From the NCBI GenBank assembly GCA_036971715.1, contig JAVHJL010000005.1, forward strand, positions 2,852,001-2,916,000: a stretch of 64,000 nucleotides of DNA, written 5' to 3'. The DNA is from Arthrobotrys musiformis. Taxonomy: Eukaryota; Ascomycota; Orbiliomycetes; Orbiliales; Orbiliaceae. Under the pieces are notes generated by a model. That model saw only the letters and a list, made by a program, of their open reading frames with translations, did not search any database and had not been told where the DNA came from. Shown here in pieces: positions 22,843 to 35,076 of the stretch; position 1 is the stretch's first letter, and each line of letters begins with the position of its first letter. The position numbers and the translations under genes are program-made.

Positions 22843-25800
22843 TTGTACATTTATTATTTCTAAAAAATTTAATATATTTTTTTATTTTAAGTTTTTTATT
22901 TTTTAGAAAAATATATCTTTTGTTTTGTGTTTTTATTGCTTTTATTTTTGTTTTTATAGTAATTATTATTGAAAAAAATTTCTTCTTTTTTAATTTTTCT
23001 TTTTTAATTAATTATTTTAGATTTTTAACCAATTTAATTATATTATCTATTTCCACTTTTTTTTTTAAAATCTTCCATTTTTTAATCTTTAGAAATCTTG
23101 TGTATAATTAAAAATTTCTAGCTTTTTATTTTAGAAAATCTTTATATATATTTATTTATTTTAATAAGTTTTTAATAGATTTCTTCTTTATATTTTAAAA
23201 TATATATATTTTTTTTAATATTCTCATGGGTAATCAAAATTAGATTTCCTTTTGGATTTAAAAAAATCCCAGAAATAATTAATTCTGGATTATTGGGCTT
23301 TTTTTTGAGAATTTTATTTATTTTTTTTCTAAAGATATTTGGTTTTTGGATAGAAAATTCTGTGGTATTTTTAAGAATAATTAATCTTCGTTAGTTAATT
23401 GATATTTTTAAATTTTATAAATTTTGTAGATTTTGCATTTTATACGTTTTTTAATATTTTTTAGATTATTTCCTATTTTTTTTTTAATATTTTTGATATT
23501 TTCTAGACAATTTAGGCATATATCTTTTTTATATTATTTTTTTCCAACTCTCTTATTTCCTGCTTTAAATCTTCTACCTTCTATACTCTTTCTTTTAAAA
23601 AATCATTTAATTTTTTAATTTCCAGAAACAGATTTTTTCTATTTATTTCTTCCTTTAAATCAATTATATCTACTGATACCTATCTTTTTTATCTTTTTTT
23701 ATAATAAACAAATTTAAAACCCTATATCACTAATACTAGTTTATTTAAAGATAAACTAATTAGTATGTTCTCCATTTTTAAAATTAATTTTTAAAAGGTT
23801 TAGTTTAAATTAAACGAGAAACCCCTTTTTTATGTAGTAAATAATTATAAATATTTTTATATTTTTATATTGTGATTATTTTTTATTAGTTTTTATATAT
23901 TTTTTTATTTTGTAGTATTTTTGATCAATTTTTTCCGCTCTTTCGATTGGTGTACTTTTATTTGGTTTTGGATACTCCGTTCAAAAGTTATGAGGGGGGT
24001 CGGTATTTTCGAAGTTCGTTAGGCTTCTGTATTAGTTTATTTAAAATTCTAATTATTTTGTAGAAGCTATATATAGGTTTTTTAATGGTAGAGTAAAAAA
24101 TAAAATCTATTATAAAGATTATTATTGTGATTATAGTAAGTGCTTTAAGAGATCTTTTGAATTTAGAAAAATCTGTATTTACTTAAATTATAACTAATAT
24201 AAATACTTTTATAAATTTTATTTTATATGTAATTTATTTTTTATATATAAAATAAATTTTTATAAATATGTAAAATCAACTGCAAATTTTTTATAATATA
24301 AAGAATATCTTTAGAAAATTCCGAAAAATTTGAATAAAAACTTAATATGCTATAGCAAAATCATTAAAGACTTTATTAAATAAAAAAAATTTGGATGAAG
24401 ATTTTGAAGATATTTTAAAAGTTTCTGAAATTAATAAATTTTATTTTAACTATTATAAAAAGCTAAAAAGTTTATGCTAGCCCTTATAAAAACTGAATAT
24501 AATAGCATAAATCATTTCAACTTTATCAAAATATATTTAATAACTTATTTTACTACCTTTATAAAAAAATTTAAATATTTAAATATTTAATCTATAAAAA
24601 TAAAAGAGATATCTTATATTAAATAATTAAAAGAAGGATGGGTTCAATTTAATTATAAAAATATATATATTTAAATTATAAAATATAAATATTGCAAATA
24701 TTAATTTAAAATATAATTTCTTAATCTTAAACAATTAATATAAAAAAAAGAAATTATTTAAAAAATTTAAATAAATCTATCCAAATTTATTTCCATTTTA
24801 AAATTAATATAAATAGTATTATAGGAATAAATAAAAAATTAACTATATATTTATTAATATTAAAAATATTATTATTTATAAATTATATTGATAAAGCTCT
24901 AGTTAAACTAACAAAATCTTGAATAGAATTATATATAATTTTATTAGGACTATCAGATTTAATTTAACCTAAAAGAATTTTAAAATTTCTAGTATATAAA
25001 AAAAAATAAAAACTAATAAATAAAATTAAAAAAAATTATTCTTTACTAGACTTAAGATAGGTAATATATATTTATTTTAAAATTTTATTAGCTTTTTAAA
25101 TATTTTTTTAATTAAATTTTTATTTATTAATTTTAATAAACTTTAAAGTATAAGTATATAGATTTCTTATAATCCTAATTAAGAACTTTTAATAAAAAAA
25201 TATTTTTACAAATTATATTATTTAATCTAATTTAAATTAATAAAAGAAAAAAATAAAAAAAATTTATTATATTCTAAAAAGTTAATATAAGCCTATATAA
25301 AAATTTTAAAAAACAAATAATTACTTAACTAAAACTACTATTTGCCTTTCATAATAAGATTAATAATAAAATTTTCCAATTAGCTTTTATAACTAAACTC
25401 AAGTTGTATGTAAAAAAAACTATATAAAATTTTTATAGCTTCATTTAATTAAATAAATATCTAATTATTAATTATAAAAAAAAAATCATCAATCTTGTTA
25501 AAATATTATTCTTATTCGAATTATTTTAAATTTAGTATGTTTAATCTATTATAGAAATTATTTATACTTCTTAAATACTTATATTAATCTTAATATCTGG
25601 AATGAAATATATTCCTATAATAAAAAAAATATAAAATCAAATATTAATATAATTAATAATGATTTTAATATAAAAGAAAAATTTAAAGATCTGGAACTTA
25701 TCTAAGGGGTTTATATAGATCTATAGGAGTTTTGTTATAATATCGGGTGGGTTTGTTTAAATAGATTAGGATGGATAAGATAAAGCATAATAGAGCAGGA

Positions 25801-25853
25801 TGGAGCGCAATGGAATAGGATAGAGAAGCCTCCATCTGATGGAAAGATGGAAA

Positions 25854-25871
25854 TGTGTTTTTTTCCTGATG
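25854..25871 (-). repeat. Right terminal inverted repeat of the Plavaka-like element
   Basis: This is the exact complement of 5512-5529. The adjoining inner sequence at 25760-25853, read on the minus strand, repeats the TTCCAT and CGCTCCATCCTG words of the left end. Confidence 0.7.
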
Positions 25872-26172
25872 AAATTTATTAAAAAAAAGTAAAAAAACTT
25901 TAAGAAATAATAATTCATTTTAAAACTATAAAAAAAAATGTTTGAAAAAAGTAAAAGAAAATAAATAAAAATCAAAAAACAATACTCAATCTTTAAAAAT
26001 AAATAATAAAATCCCAGAAAAATCTTTAGAAATCTTTTAGTAAATTTAATGCTATTACATCAAAGTATAAATATTGTTAATAAAAAATACAAATTATTAT
26101 TAATAAACATCATAAAAACATGATTTATATAAAAACAAAGTTAAAATTATTAGAAAAATCAATAAAAAAAAA
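25872..26172. other. AT-rich gap between DNA transposon and LINE C
   Basis: About 300 bases of very AT-rich sequence between the right inverted repeat and the 5' end of LINE C. I see no gene, RNA or repeat in it. Confidence 0.6.
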
Positions 26173-29100
26173 AACGGACTTCGAAAATACCGACCCCCCC
26201 ATAACTTTTGAACGGAGTATCCAAAACCAAATAAAAGTACACCAATCGAAAAAGCAGAAAAAACTAATCAAAAATACTATAAAATAAAAAAGCATACAAA
26301 AACCAATAAAAAATAATCACAACATAAAAATATAAAAATATTTACAATCATTTATTATATAAAAAAAAAATTTCTCACTTAATTTAAACTAAACCTTTTA
26401 AAAGTTAGTTTTAAAAATAAAAAACATACCAACTAATTCATCTTTAAATAAACTAATATTAGCAACACAAAATTTTAAACCTATTTACTACAAAAAAAGA
26501 CAAAATAAATAAATATCAATAAATACAATTAATTCAAAGAAAAATATAAATAAAGAAAATCTATTTCTAAAAATTAAAAAATTAAATAACCTTCTAAAAG
26601 AAAAAATACAAAAAATAGAAAACCTAAAGTAGGAAATAAAAAAGTTAAAAAGAAATAATATAAAAAAAACATATGTTTAAATCGCCTAAAAAATATTAAA
26701 AATACTAAAAAAATAGAAAATAATCTAAAAATATTAAAAAATCTATAAAATGTAAAATCTATAAAATTTATAAAATTTAAAAATATTAATTAATTAATAA
26801 AAATTAATTATTTTTAAAAATATTACGGAATTTTCTATTTAAAAACCAAATATTTTTAAAGAAAAAATAAATAAAATTCTTAAAGAGAAGTTTAAGAATT
26901 TAAAATTAATTATTTTTAAAATTTTTTTAAATTTAAAAGGGAATCTAATTTTAATTATTTATAAGAATACTAAAAAAGAAGATATTCTGGAATATAAAAA
27001 AAAAATCTATCAAAAATTTATTAAAATAAATAAATATATATAAAAATTTTCCAAAATAAAAAACTAAAAATTCTTAGTTATACACAAAATTTCTAAAAAT
27101 CAAAAAATAGAAAATCTCAAAAAAAAAAATAAAAACAAACAATATAATTAAATTAATTAAAAGTCCAAAATAATTAATTAAGAAAAAAAAATTAGAAAAA
27201 AAGAAATTCTCTTCTATAATAATTACCACAAAAACAAAAATAAAAACAATAAAAATATAAAACAAAAAATATATTTTTCTAAAAAATAAAAAATTTAAAA
27301 CAGAAAAATATATTAAATTCTTTAAAAATAATAAATATACAAATTATCAAAAAACTAGCTATTATACATTAAATTATAGAAATAAATTAGTCTACAAAAT
27401 TTGTGCTAAAAAATATAAAATAATTAATTATTTATATAATATATATTAGGAAAATAAAAAGTCCTATAACCATATAAAATATAAATACATTAATTATAAA
27501 AAAGAATATAAAACAAAAAATTCCTTATACTTTAAAAACAAAAAACAAAATATTATTTTAAATAAATAAGGATATTTTAAAAATAATATAATATAATTAT
27601 AAAAGATCTACAAATATAATGTAGTCAATTTTAAACTCTGCATTAATTTACGATAATACAAATTTAATTTTTTTATAAGAATTATAATTTTTAAAAGAAA
27701 ATACTATAATTATATATTTAGGATTTAAACCAATTTTTTTAAACCCAAAAACCAACAAAACTAATAAAAACCAAAATAAAATAATTACTTTTATAAAAAA
27801 GAATTTACTTTATAAAATTATAAATTAGAAAAATTTAATTAAAGATAAAGACTACCAGATAATTAATTTTAAATTAAATAAATTTAAAAAAATCAGATTT
27901 ATTAATATCTATAACGAAAAATAATAAAATACAGAAAATAGTAAATATACAATAAATCAATTTTTTAATAAGATTAAAGATTACTGTACTAAAAAAACAC
28001 TATTAATCAAAGATTTTAATACTCATTACTCTTTATAAAACTCTAAAATTAAATTTAATTTAAAAACAAAAAAAATAATAAAGTTAATCAAAAATAAAAA
28101 TCTACAATTAATAAATAAAAATAACATACCAACTTATTATAATACCAAAAAAAATAATAAATCTGAATCCTCAATCATTAACCTATCTTTTGCAACCATT
28201 AATTTAAAAGAATTAATTATAAATTAGAAAATAAATGAAAAAATTAATACAGGATCAAATCATAAAATAATTTTAATTAAAATAAAACCAAAAAAAAAAT
28301 AACTTAGTAGACAACCCTTTGTCAACTAACAAATTTAATTAAAATAAAACTAATTAGGAAAACTTCAAAAAAGAATTATTAAGTCTAAATAAAAATCTAG
28401 ATAAAAATAATTTATAGAAAAATTGTTTTTTTTTATTTTATAAAAAAAAAAAAAATTTAGAAAATAATTTAAAAATTACAACATTTTTTTTAAAAAAATA
28501 TAATTTTAACAATAAAAAGATCTACACTAACTTTAAAAATAACACCAAGATTAAAAATTTAATAAAATAAAAAAATTAAAAAAACAAAAAAAAAATATTA
28601 CAACAAAAAAGGATATGAAAATTAAATAAAACCCAACAAAATTAAAAACTTTTTAAAATAAAAAAAAATAAACATTTTAAAGAAATTAAATCTTCTAAAA
28701 AAAAATCCTAGACTAATTTTCTAAAAAATACAAAAAACAAAGAAATATTTCTAACACTTAATTTTTCTAAATCTAAAAAAATCCAAAAAATACCAAATCT
28801 AATTTATGAAAACAATAATACCCTTAATTTTAAAAATAAAGCAAAAATATTAAAAAAAACATTATTTCCAAAACCACCAAATTATACAAAAACAACAAAT
28901 CTATTGTTATTAGTGGAAATAACAATTAACAAAAAATTAATTAAATAAAAAAAGATAAAAAATAGTAAAATCAAAAAAGCTATTTTTTCATCCAATTCCA
29001 AAAAAGCACCAAAACCAAATAAAATTAATTTTCTATATCTAAAAAAAACCTATAAAATTATACCGGAAAAATTCAATAATTTATTCAAACAATTATTAAA

Positions 29101-29885
29101 TTATAGTTATCATTCAATTAGTTTCAGAAAAGCAATTAAAACAATTTTACTAAAATCAAATAAACTGAATTATAATATTCCAAAAACCTACAAAATCATT
29201 AACCTTCTAAATTATTTAAGAAAAATATCAAAAAAATAATAGCAAAAAAAATAACCTTCCTATCAGAAACTAATAAAATTCTAAATCCAGAACAAATTAA
29301 AAATAGAAAATAAAGATTTACAATTAATACAACCTTGTCCTTAATTCATAATATAAAAATAGCTAATTCAAAAAAGTTAAAAACCTCTATTTTATTCTTA
29401 AATGTTAAAAAAGCTTTTGATAATGTTTTAAAAAAAAAGTTAATTAATACCTTAGAAAACATAAAATTCTCTAAATAATTAATTTAATAAATTAATAATT
29501 TTATATCCAAAAGATTAATTAAATTGACTTTTAATGGACAAATAGAAAAATTAAAACCTATAAAAACTGGAATACCACAAGGTTCCTCAATATCCCTAAT
29601 TTTCTTTCTATTATATTTAACATCACTGATAAAACGAACTTCGAAAATACCGACCCCCCCATAACTTTTGAACGGAGTATCCAAAACCAAATAAAAGTAC
29701 ACCAATCGAAAGAGCGGAAAAAATTGATCAAAAATACTACAAAGTAAAAAAGCATACAAAGACCGATAGAAAATAATCACGACATAAAAATATAAAGATA
29801 TTTGCGATCGTCTACCACACAAAAAAAAAAAAAAAGGGGGTTCTCGCTTAATTTAAACTAAACCTTTTAAAGGTTAGTTTTAAAA

Positions 29886-31046
29886 ATGGAGAACATACCA
29901 ACTAGTTCATCTTTGGATGAACTAGTATTAGCGACACAGGGTTTTAAACCTGTTCACCACAAAAAAAGACAGAGAAGACAGGTATCGGTAGATACAATTG
30001 ATTCAAGGGAAGAAATAAATAGAGAAGATCTGTTTCTGGAAATTAAAAGGTTGAATGACCTTCTAAAAGAAAGAGTACAGGAGGTAGAAGACCTAAAGCA
30101 GGAAATAAGAGAGTTGGAGAGAAACAACACAAAAAAGACATACGCCCAAATCGCCCAGAAAACATCAAAAACACCAAAAAAACAGGAAATAACCCAAAAA
30201 CACCAAAAAACGCATAAAACGCAAAATCTACAAAATCCACAAAATCCACAAAATTCAAAAATATCAATTAACCAACGAAGGTTAATTATTCCCAGAAGTA
30301 CCACGGAACCTCCCATCCAAAAACCAAATATCTTCAGAGAAAAAATAAATAAAATTCTCAAAGAGAAGCCCAATAACCCAGAATTAATTATTTCTGGGAT
30401 TTCTCTAAATCCAAAAGGGAATCTAATTTTGATTACCCATGAGAACACCAAAAAAGAAGATATTCTGGAATACAAAGAAGAAATCTATCAAGAACTCATC
30501 AAAATAGATGAACACATACAAAGACCTTCCAAAATAGAGAGCTGGGGGTTCTTAGTTGTACACGGGATTTCTAGAGATCAAAAAATGGAAGATCTCAAAA
30601 AAGAGGTGGAAACAGACAACACAATCAAATTGGTTAACAATCCGAGATGGTTGATTAAGGAGGAAAAATTAGAAGGGAAGAAATTCTCTTCTATAGTAAT
30701 TGCCACAAAAACAAAAATGGAGGCAATAGAAACACAAAACAGAGGATATATTTTTCTAGGAGGTGAAAAACTCAAAACAGAAAGATATATTAAATTCTCT
30801 GGAAACAATAGATGTACAAATTGTCAAAAAACTGGCCACTATGCATTAAATTGCAGAAATGAATCAGCCTGCGAAATTTGTGCTGGAAAACACAAAACAA
30901 TTAATCATTTGTGTAATATATGCCAGGAAAATAAAAAGTCCTGTGACCATATAAAATACAAATGCATTAATTGTGGAGGAGAACATGGGGCAAAAAATTC
31001 CTTATGCCCTAAAAACAAAAAACAAAATATCACCTTAAATGAATAG
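29886..31046 (+). CDS. LINE B ORF1, Gag-like protein
   Basis: The 386-aa protein is identical to ORF1 of copy A: coiled coil at about 43-82, Gln/Asn-rich linker at about 84-130, and three C-terminal zinc-knuckle-like clusters between C310 and C374. It likely binds LINE RNA as an oligomer and may also handle SINE RNA. The start is the first ATG after the 5' UTR, and the TAG stop overlaps the ORF2 start by 8 bases. Identity with the copy at 14769-15929 shows very recent common origin. Confidence 0.93.
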   Translation: MENIPTSSSLDELVLATQGFKPVHHKKRQRRQVSVDTIDSREEINREDLFLEIKRLNDLLKERVQEVEDLKQEIRELERNNTKKTYAQIAQKTSKTPKKQEITQKHQKTHKTQNLQNPQNPQNSKISINQRRLIIPRSTTEPPIQKPNIFREKINKILKEKPNNPELIISGISLNPKGNLILITHENTKKEDILEYKEEIYQELIKIDEHIQRPSKIESWGFLVVHGISRDQKMEDLKKEVETDNTIKLVNNPRWLIKEEKLEGKKFSSIVIATKTKMEAIETQNRGYIFLGGEKLKTERYIKFSGNNRCTNCQKTGHYALNCRNESACEICAGKHKTINHLCNICQENKKSCDHIKYKCINCGGEHGAKNSLCPKNKKQNITLNE

Positions 31047-34000
31047 GGATATTTTAAAAATAATACAACACAATTGTAGAAGATCTACAAATATAATGCA
31101 GTCAATCTTAAACTCTGCATTAATTTACGACAACACGGATTTAATTTTCCTACAAGAACCGTGGTTCTCAAAGGAAAATACTACAATTACACACTCAGGG
31201 TTTAAACCAATTTTTTCAAACCCAAAAACCAACGAAACCAACAAAAACCGAAATAGGGTAATTACTTTTATAAAAAAGAATTTACCCTACGAGATCACAA
31301 ACCGGGAAGATTTAATTAAAGATGAGGACTGCCAGATAATTGATTTTAAATCAAACAAATTTGGGGAAATCAGATTTATTAATATCTACAACGAAAAACA
31401 ACAAAATACGGAAAATGGTGAATATACAGTAAATCGACTCTTTAATAAGATCAAAGATTACTGCACCAAAAAAACATTATTAATCGGAGATTTTAATGCT
31501 CATCACTCTTTATGGAACCCTGAAATTAAATTTAATTTAAGAGCAGGAAAAATAATAGAGTTGATCGAAGATAAAAATCTACAATTAATAAATAAAAATG
31601 GCATACCAACTTATTATAATGTCAGGAAAAATAATAAATCTGAATCCTCAATCATTGACCTATCTTTTGCAACCATTAATTTAAAAGAATTAATTATGGA
31701 TTGGAAAATAGATGAAAAAATTGATACAGGATCAGATCATGAGGTAATCTCAATTAAAATAAAACCAAAAGAAAATGACTTAGTAGACAACCCTTTGTCA
31801 ACTAACAAATTTAATTGGAATAAAACTAATTGGGAAAACTTCGAAAAAGAATTATTAAGTCTAGATAAAAATCTAGATAAAAATAATTTATGGAAAGATC
31901 GCCTTTTTTCATTTTATGAGAAAAGAGAAGATCTAGAAAATAATTTGGAAGTTGCAACATCTCTTTTTCAAAAAAATATAATTTTGGCAGTAGAAAGATC
32001 TACACCAATTTTAAAAATAACACCAAAATCAAAAATTTGGTGGAATGAGGAAATTGAAAAAACAAGAAAAGAGATGTTGCAACAAAAAAGGACATGGAAA
32101 TTAAATAGGACCCAACAAAATTGGGAACTATTTAAAATCAAAAGGAATAAACATTTTAGAGAAATTAGATCCTCTAAGGAGAAATCCTGGACTAATTTTC
32201 TAGAAAATGCAAAAGACAAAGAAATATTCCTAGCGCTTAATTTTTCTAAACCTAGAAAAATCCAAAAAATGCCAAATCTAATTTATGAGGACAGGAATGC
32301 CCTTAATTTTGAAGATAAGGCAAAAATATTAAGAAAGGCGTTATTTCCAAAACCACCAAATTATACAAAAACAACAAATCCACTGTTACCAGTGGAAATA
32401 ACAATTAACAAAAAGTTAATGGAATGGAAAAAGATAAGAGATAGTGAAATCAAAGAAGCTATCTTCTCATCCAATTCCAAAAAAGCACCAGGACCAGATG
32501 GAATTAATTTTCTATGTCTAAAAAGGGCTTACGAAATTATACCGGGAAGATTTAATGATTTATTCAAACAATTATTAAATTATGGGTACCATCCAATATG
32601 CTTCAGAGAAGCAATTGGGGCAATTTTACCTAAACCAAATAAACCGGATTATAATATTCCAAAAGCTTACAGAATTATTAGTCTCCTAAATTGTTTAGGA
32701 AAAATATCAGAGAAAATAATAGCAAGAAGAATAGCCTTCTTATCAGAAACTAATAAAATTCTAAATCCAGAACAAATTGGAGGCAGAAAACAAAGATCTG
32801 CAATTGATGCAGCTTTGTCATTAGTTCATGATATAGAAATGGCTAATTCAGAAAAGTTAAAAACCTCTGTTTTATTCCTAGACGTTAAAGGGGCTTTTGA
32901 TAATGTTTCAAAGGAAAGATTAATTAATACCTTAGAAGACATGAAGTTCCCCAAACGATTAATTTCGTGGATTAATAATTTTATGTCCAAAAGATTAATT
33001 AAACTGGCCTTCGATGGACAAGTAGAAAAATTAAAACCAGTTGAAACTGGAATACCACAAGGTTCCCCAATATCCCCAATTCTTTTTCTATTATATTTAA
33101 CACCACTATTTAATTTATTAGAACAAAAAACGCCTTCTATCATTAAACCATCTTATATAGATGATTTGGCGTTAATTGCAACTAATAAAAAAATAGAAAC
33201 AAATATATATGAATTAGAAGAAACTGCAAAAATAGCCTTTAATTGGGCTGCAGATAATGCAGTAGCTTTTGATGACATAAAATCAGAGCTAATTCATTTT
33301 AAAACAAATTTAAAAAAGAAAAATGAATTTGGGGAATTAAATATTGAGCTACCAAATGGTACAATAATAAAACCTACCAACAATATAAGGTGGTTAGGTA
33401 TATATTTCGATATGAAATTGAATTTTAAACACCACATTAAAATAAAAACAAGTGCAGCAAATAAAATTTTAAATTTTATCAAGGCACTTGCTAATTCAGA
33501 AAAAGGACTTAAAACTAAAGCGATAATACAATTGTATAAAAGCTGCGTTTGTTCTATTTCCGACTATGGGTCTGAAATATGGTGGAAAAACCAAAAACAA
33601 CAAAATGTTTTGAAAGAATTTAAATTAATTCAAAATAAGATGTTGAGAAAAATAACAGGAGGCTTCAAAACAACTCCAATAAATATATTGGAAGTTGAGG
33701 CCTCTATTTTACCACCAGAAATAAGACTAAATGGGATACAAAGAAGGTATGCCCTAAGATCCCTTTTTCTTAATAAAAATCATCCAATAAAAAAGAGATC
33801 TCCAGAGTCATTCCCACCAGAATTTAATTTTGGAAGAGAGGAAACAGGACTGGGACCTTATTTAAAATGGAATGAAAATAAAAAAGAAGGGGACAAAAAA
33901 GAATATGCCTCCACACTGGACAGAATACTATCAAGAATTAATTTCTTGATAAACCCATATACAAAAATTGAGGAATTAAATATAAAATTCAATCCACCTT

Positions 34001-35076
34001 GGATTGAAAATAAAATTAATTTCCTCATAAATAACGTACCCAAGGACTTAGAAGCAGAAAACCACAAAAATAAAAAAGAAGTTGAACTAAATTCTAGGGA
34101 AAACTTACTTATTTATACAGACGGTTCTATGCTGGAAATAGAAAATAAAAATAATAAAAAAAAGAATAATAAAAATAAAAAAGAAAAATCCTTGGGGGCT
34201 GGAATTTATGGAGAAATAGATAATAAATCTATTTTCGAAATTTATTTTAGTTTGGGAAAAAGTATGGAGGTATATGATGCAGAATTAATTGCTTTAAGGA
34301 AAGGGTTCGAAAAATCCTTTGAAGTAATTAATAAAAATAAAGAGGTGAAGAATATTTATTTCTTCACCGACAACCAGGCTGCAATAAAAAGGTTACAAAA
34401 CCTAAATTTAGGGCCTGGTCAGGAGACAACTTCAGAAATTTGGGATATGGCAAATGAATTAAATTCTAGAAATATTAACATATTTATAGAATGGGTCCCA
34501 GGTCACTCTGAAGTTGTTGGAAATGAAAAGGCAGATTACTTAGCCAAGGAAGCTGCAAAAATAAAAAAGAAAAGCCTATTCAAGTCCTTCGCCTATTTAA
34601 AAAGAAAAATTAAAGAAAAGGACTTACTAGAATGGGAAGAAAAATACAAAAAACAAAAAAACAGGCCAAATTATATTAATAGGCCAAAGTTAAAAAGAAA
34701 TAAGATATTTACTAAGTTTAGTAATAATTTTGTTTCTTCTTTAACTCAACTGAGGACTGGGCATGGGTACTTTAACAGTTATTTATATAAAATTCCAAAT
34801 TCTGGAATTTTAAATAAAAACTGTACATGCAGAAATAAGCCTCAAACACCAAAACACTTAATTATGGAATGCAAAATCTATAATGAAGAGAGAGAGGTAT
34901 TAAAAAGGAAACTCAAAAAAGCTAATAAACAATTAGATTATTACTTTTTATTATTTAATAATGAAGGTATGATCTTTTTGGAAGAGTTCCTAAATAAAAC
35001 AAATATTGCAAAAAGAAAATGCAATAAAAATCCTAAAAATGATTATTTCACAGGATGGGGAAATCTGGAAGTTTGA
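31039..35076 (+). CDS. LINE B ORF2, endonuclease / reverse transcriptase / RNase H
   Basis: The 1345-aa polyprotein has the same domains and intact active sites as copy A: APE endonuclease (N12, E40, GDFN 150-153, SDH 232-234), RT with YIDD at 706-709, RNase H acidic residues D1028, E1082, D1111 and D1166, and the C-terminal C-x-C-x8-H-x4-C motif at 1262-1278. It differs from copy A at two residues: Met instead of Ile in FDMKLNF, and Pro instead of Leu in GLGPYLK. Copy D also has Pro at the second site, so B carries the older state there and A the derived one. It is the best candidate in the window for the enzyme that moves both LINE and SINE. Confidence 0.95.
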   Translation: MNRDILKIIQHNCRRSTNIMQSILNSALIYDNTDLIFLQEPWFSKENTTITHSGFKPIFSNPKTNETNKNRNRVITFIKKNLPYEITNREDLIKDEDCQIIDFKSNKFGEIRFINIYNEKQQNTENGEYTVNRLFNKIKDYCTKKTLLIGDFNAHHSLWNPEIKFNLRAGKIIELIEDKNLQLINKNGIPTYYNVRKNNKSESSIIDLSFATINLKELIMDWKIDEKIDTGSDHEVISIKIKPKENDLVDNPLSTNKFNWNKTNWENFEKELLSLDKNLDKNNLWKDRLFSFYEKREDLENNLEVATSLFQKNIILAVERSTPILKITPKSKIWWNEEIEKTRKEMLQQKRTWKLNRTQQNWELFKIKRNKHFREIRSSKEKSWTNFLENAKDKEIFLALNFSKPRKIQKMPNLIYEDRNALNFEDKAKILRKALFPKPPNYTKTTNPLLPVEITINKKLMEWKKIRDSEIKEAIFSSNSKKAPGPDGINFLCLKRAYEIIPGRFNDLFKQLLNYGYHPICFREAIGAILPKPNKPDYNIPKAYRIISLLNCLGKISEKIIARRIAFLSETNKILNPEQIGGRKQRSAIDAALSLVHDIEMANSEKLKTSVLFLDVKGAFDNVSKERLINTLEDMKFPKRLISWINNFMSKRLIKLAFDGQVEKLKPVETGIPQGSPISPILFLLYLTPLFNLLEQKTPSIIKPSYIDDLALIATNKKIETNIYELEETAKIAFNWAADNAVAFDDIKSELIHFKTNLKKKNEFGELNIELPNGTIIKPTNNIRWLGIYFDMKLNFKHHIKIKTSAANKILNFIKALANSEKGLKTKAIIQLYKSCVCSISDYGSEIWWKNQKQQNVLKEFKLIQNKMLRKITGGFKTTPINILEVEASILPPEIRLNGIQRRYALRSLFLNKNHPIKKRSPESFPPEFNFGREETGLGPYLKWNENKKEGDKKEYASTLDRILSRINFLINPYTKIEELNIKFNPPWIENKINFLINNVPKDLEAENHKNKKEVELNSRENLLIYTDGSMLEIENKNNKKKNNKNKKEKSLGAGIYGEIDNKSIFEIYFSLGKSMEVYDAELIALRKGFEKSFEVINKNKEVKNIYFFTDNQAAIKRLQNLNLGPGQETTSEIWDMANELNSRNINIFIEWVPGHSEVVGNEKADYLAKEAAKIKKKSLFKSFAYLKRKIKEKDLLEWEEKYKKQKNRPNYINRPKLKRNKIFTKFSNNFVSSLTQLRTGHGYFNSYLYKIPNSGILNKNCTCRNKPQTPKHLIMECKIYNEEREVLKRKLKKANKQLDYYFLLFNNEGMIFLEEFLNKTNIAKRKCNKNPKNDYFTGWGNLEV

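Larger units (their letters stand above)
11690..24019 (-). mobile_element. LINE copy J, full length, RIP-degraded, nested insertions
   Basis: Read on the minus strand, the element begins at 24019 with the canonical ACGAACTTCG 5' end and finishes at 11690 with the (TAA)n tail. It is full length but split twice: SINE 1 at 22035-22842 lies in the codons of the first ORF1 zinc knuckle, and intact LINE A (14509-20269) lies in the RT region of ORF2. Its own pieces are 11690-14508, 20270-22034 and 22843-24019. Mutations are dense C-to-T and G-to-A, so both ORFs are destroyed, although the ORF1 ATG near 23774 survives. The outer ~90 bases at each end are nearly unmutated. A perfect 15-bp target-site duplication flanks it. 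Confidence 0.95.
11558..25705 (+). pseudogene. Plavaka-like transposase, C-terminal remnant, split by LINE J
   Basis: The gene is broken into 11558-11689 and 24020-25705 by LINE J. Plus-strand blocks that match the family as I remember it are: YLGMIKHLMDWL (about 11591-11626, before the insertion); RSYI-x-VF-x-W (about 24062-24090); NIKNIFRKFRK (24295-24330); NHFNFIKIYLITYF followed by a KEGW block (24510-24645); and a terminal NIWNEIYS block (25592-25615). The blocks keep the family order. They lie in different frames, so small indels exist, and the spaces between them carry many stops at positions where Gln or Trp would be expected, as RIP produces. A TAA at 25703 may be the end or a mutated CAA. 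The intact protein would cut and join transposon ends. This copy cannot. Confidence 0.5.
5512..25871 (+). mobile_element. Degraded DNA transposon, Plavaka-like, ~8 kb without insertions
   Basis: The ends are an 18-bp perfect inverted repeat (CATCAGGAAAAAAACACA at 5512-5529 and its complement at 25854-25871), followed inward on both sides by related TTCCAT/TCCATCC-rich subterminal sequence. Once LINE J with its nested insertions (11690-24019) and one 15-bp target duplication are removed, about 8.0 kb remains. The right part encodes, on the plus strand, remnants that I recognise as the C-terminal half of a fungal Plavaka-type transposase, a family related to the CACTA and Zisupton/KDZ groups. 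The family name rests on remembered conserved blocks, not on a search. No clear target-site duplication is visible outside the inverted repeats. The element is dead, with stops and frame changes throughout. Confidence 0.6.
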
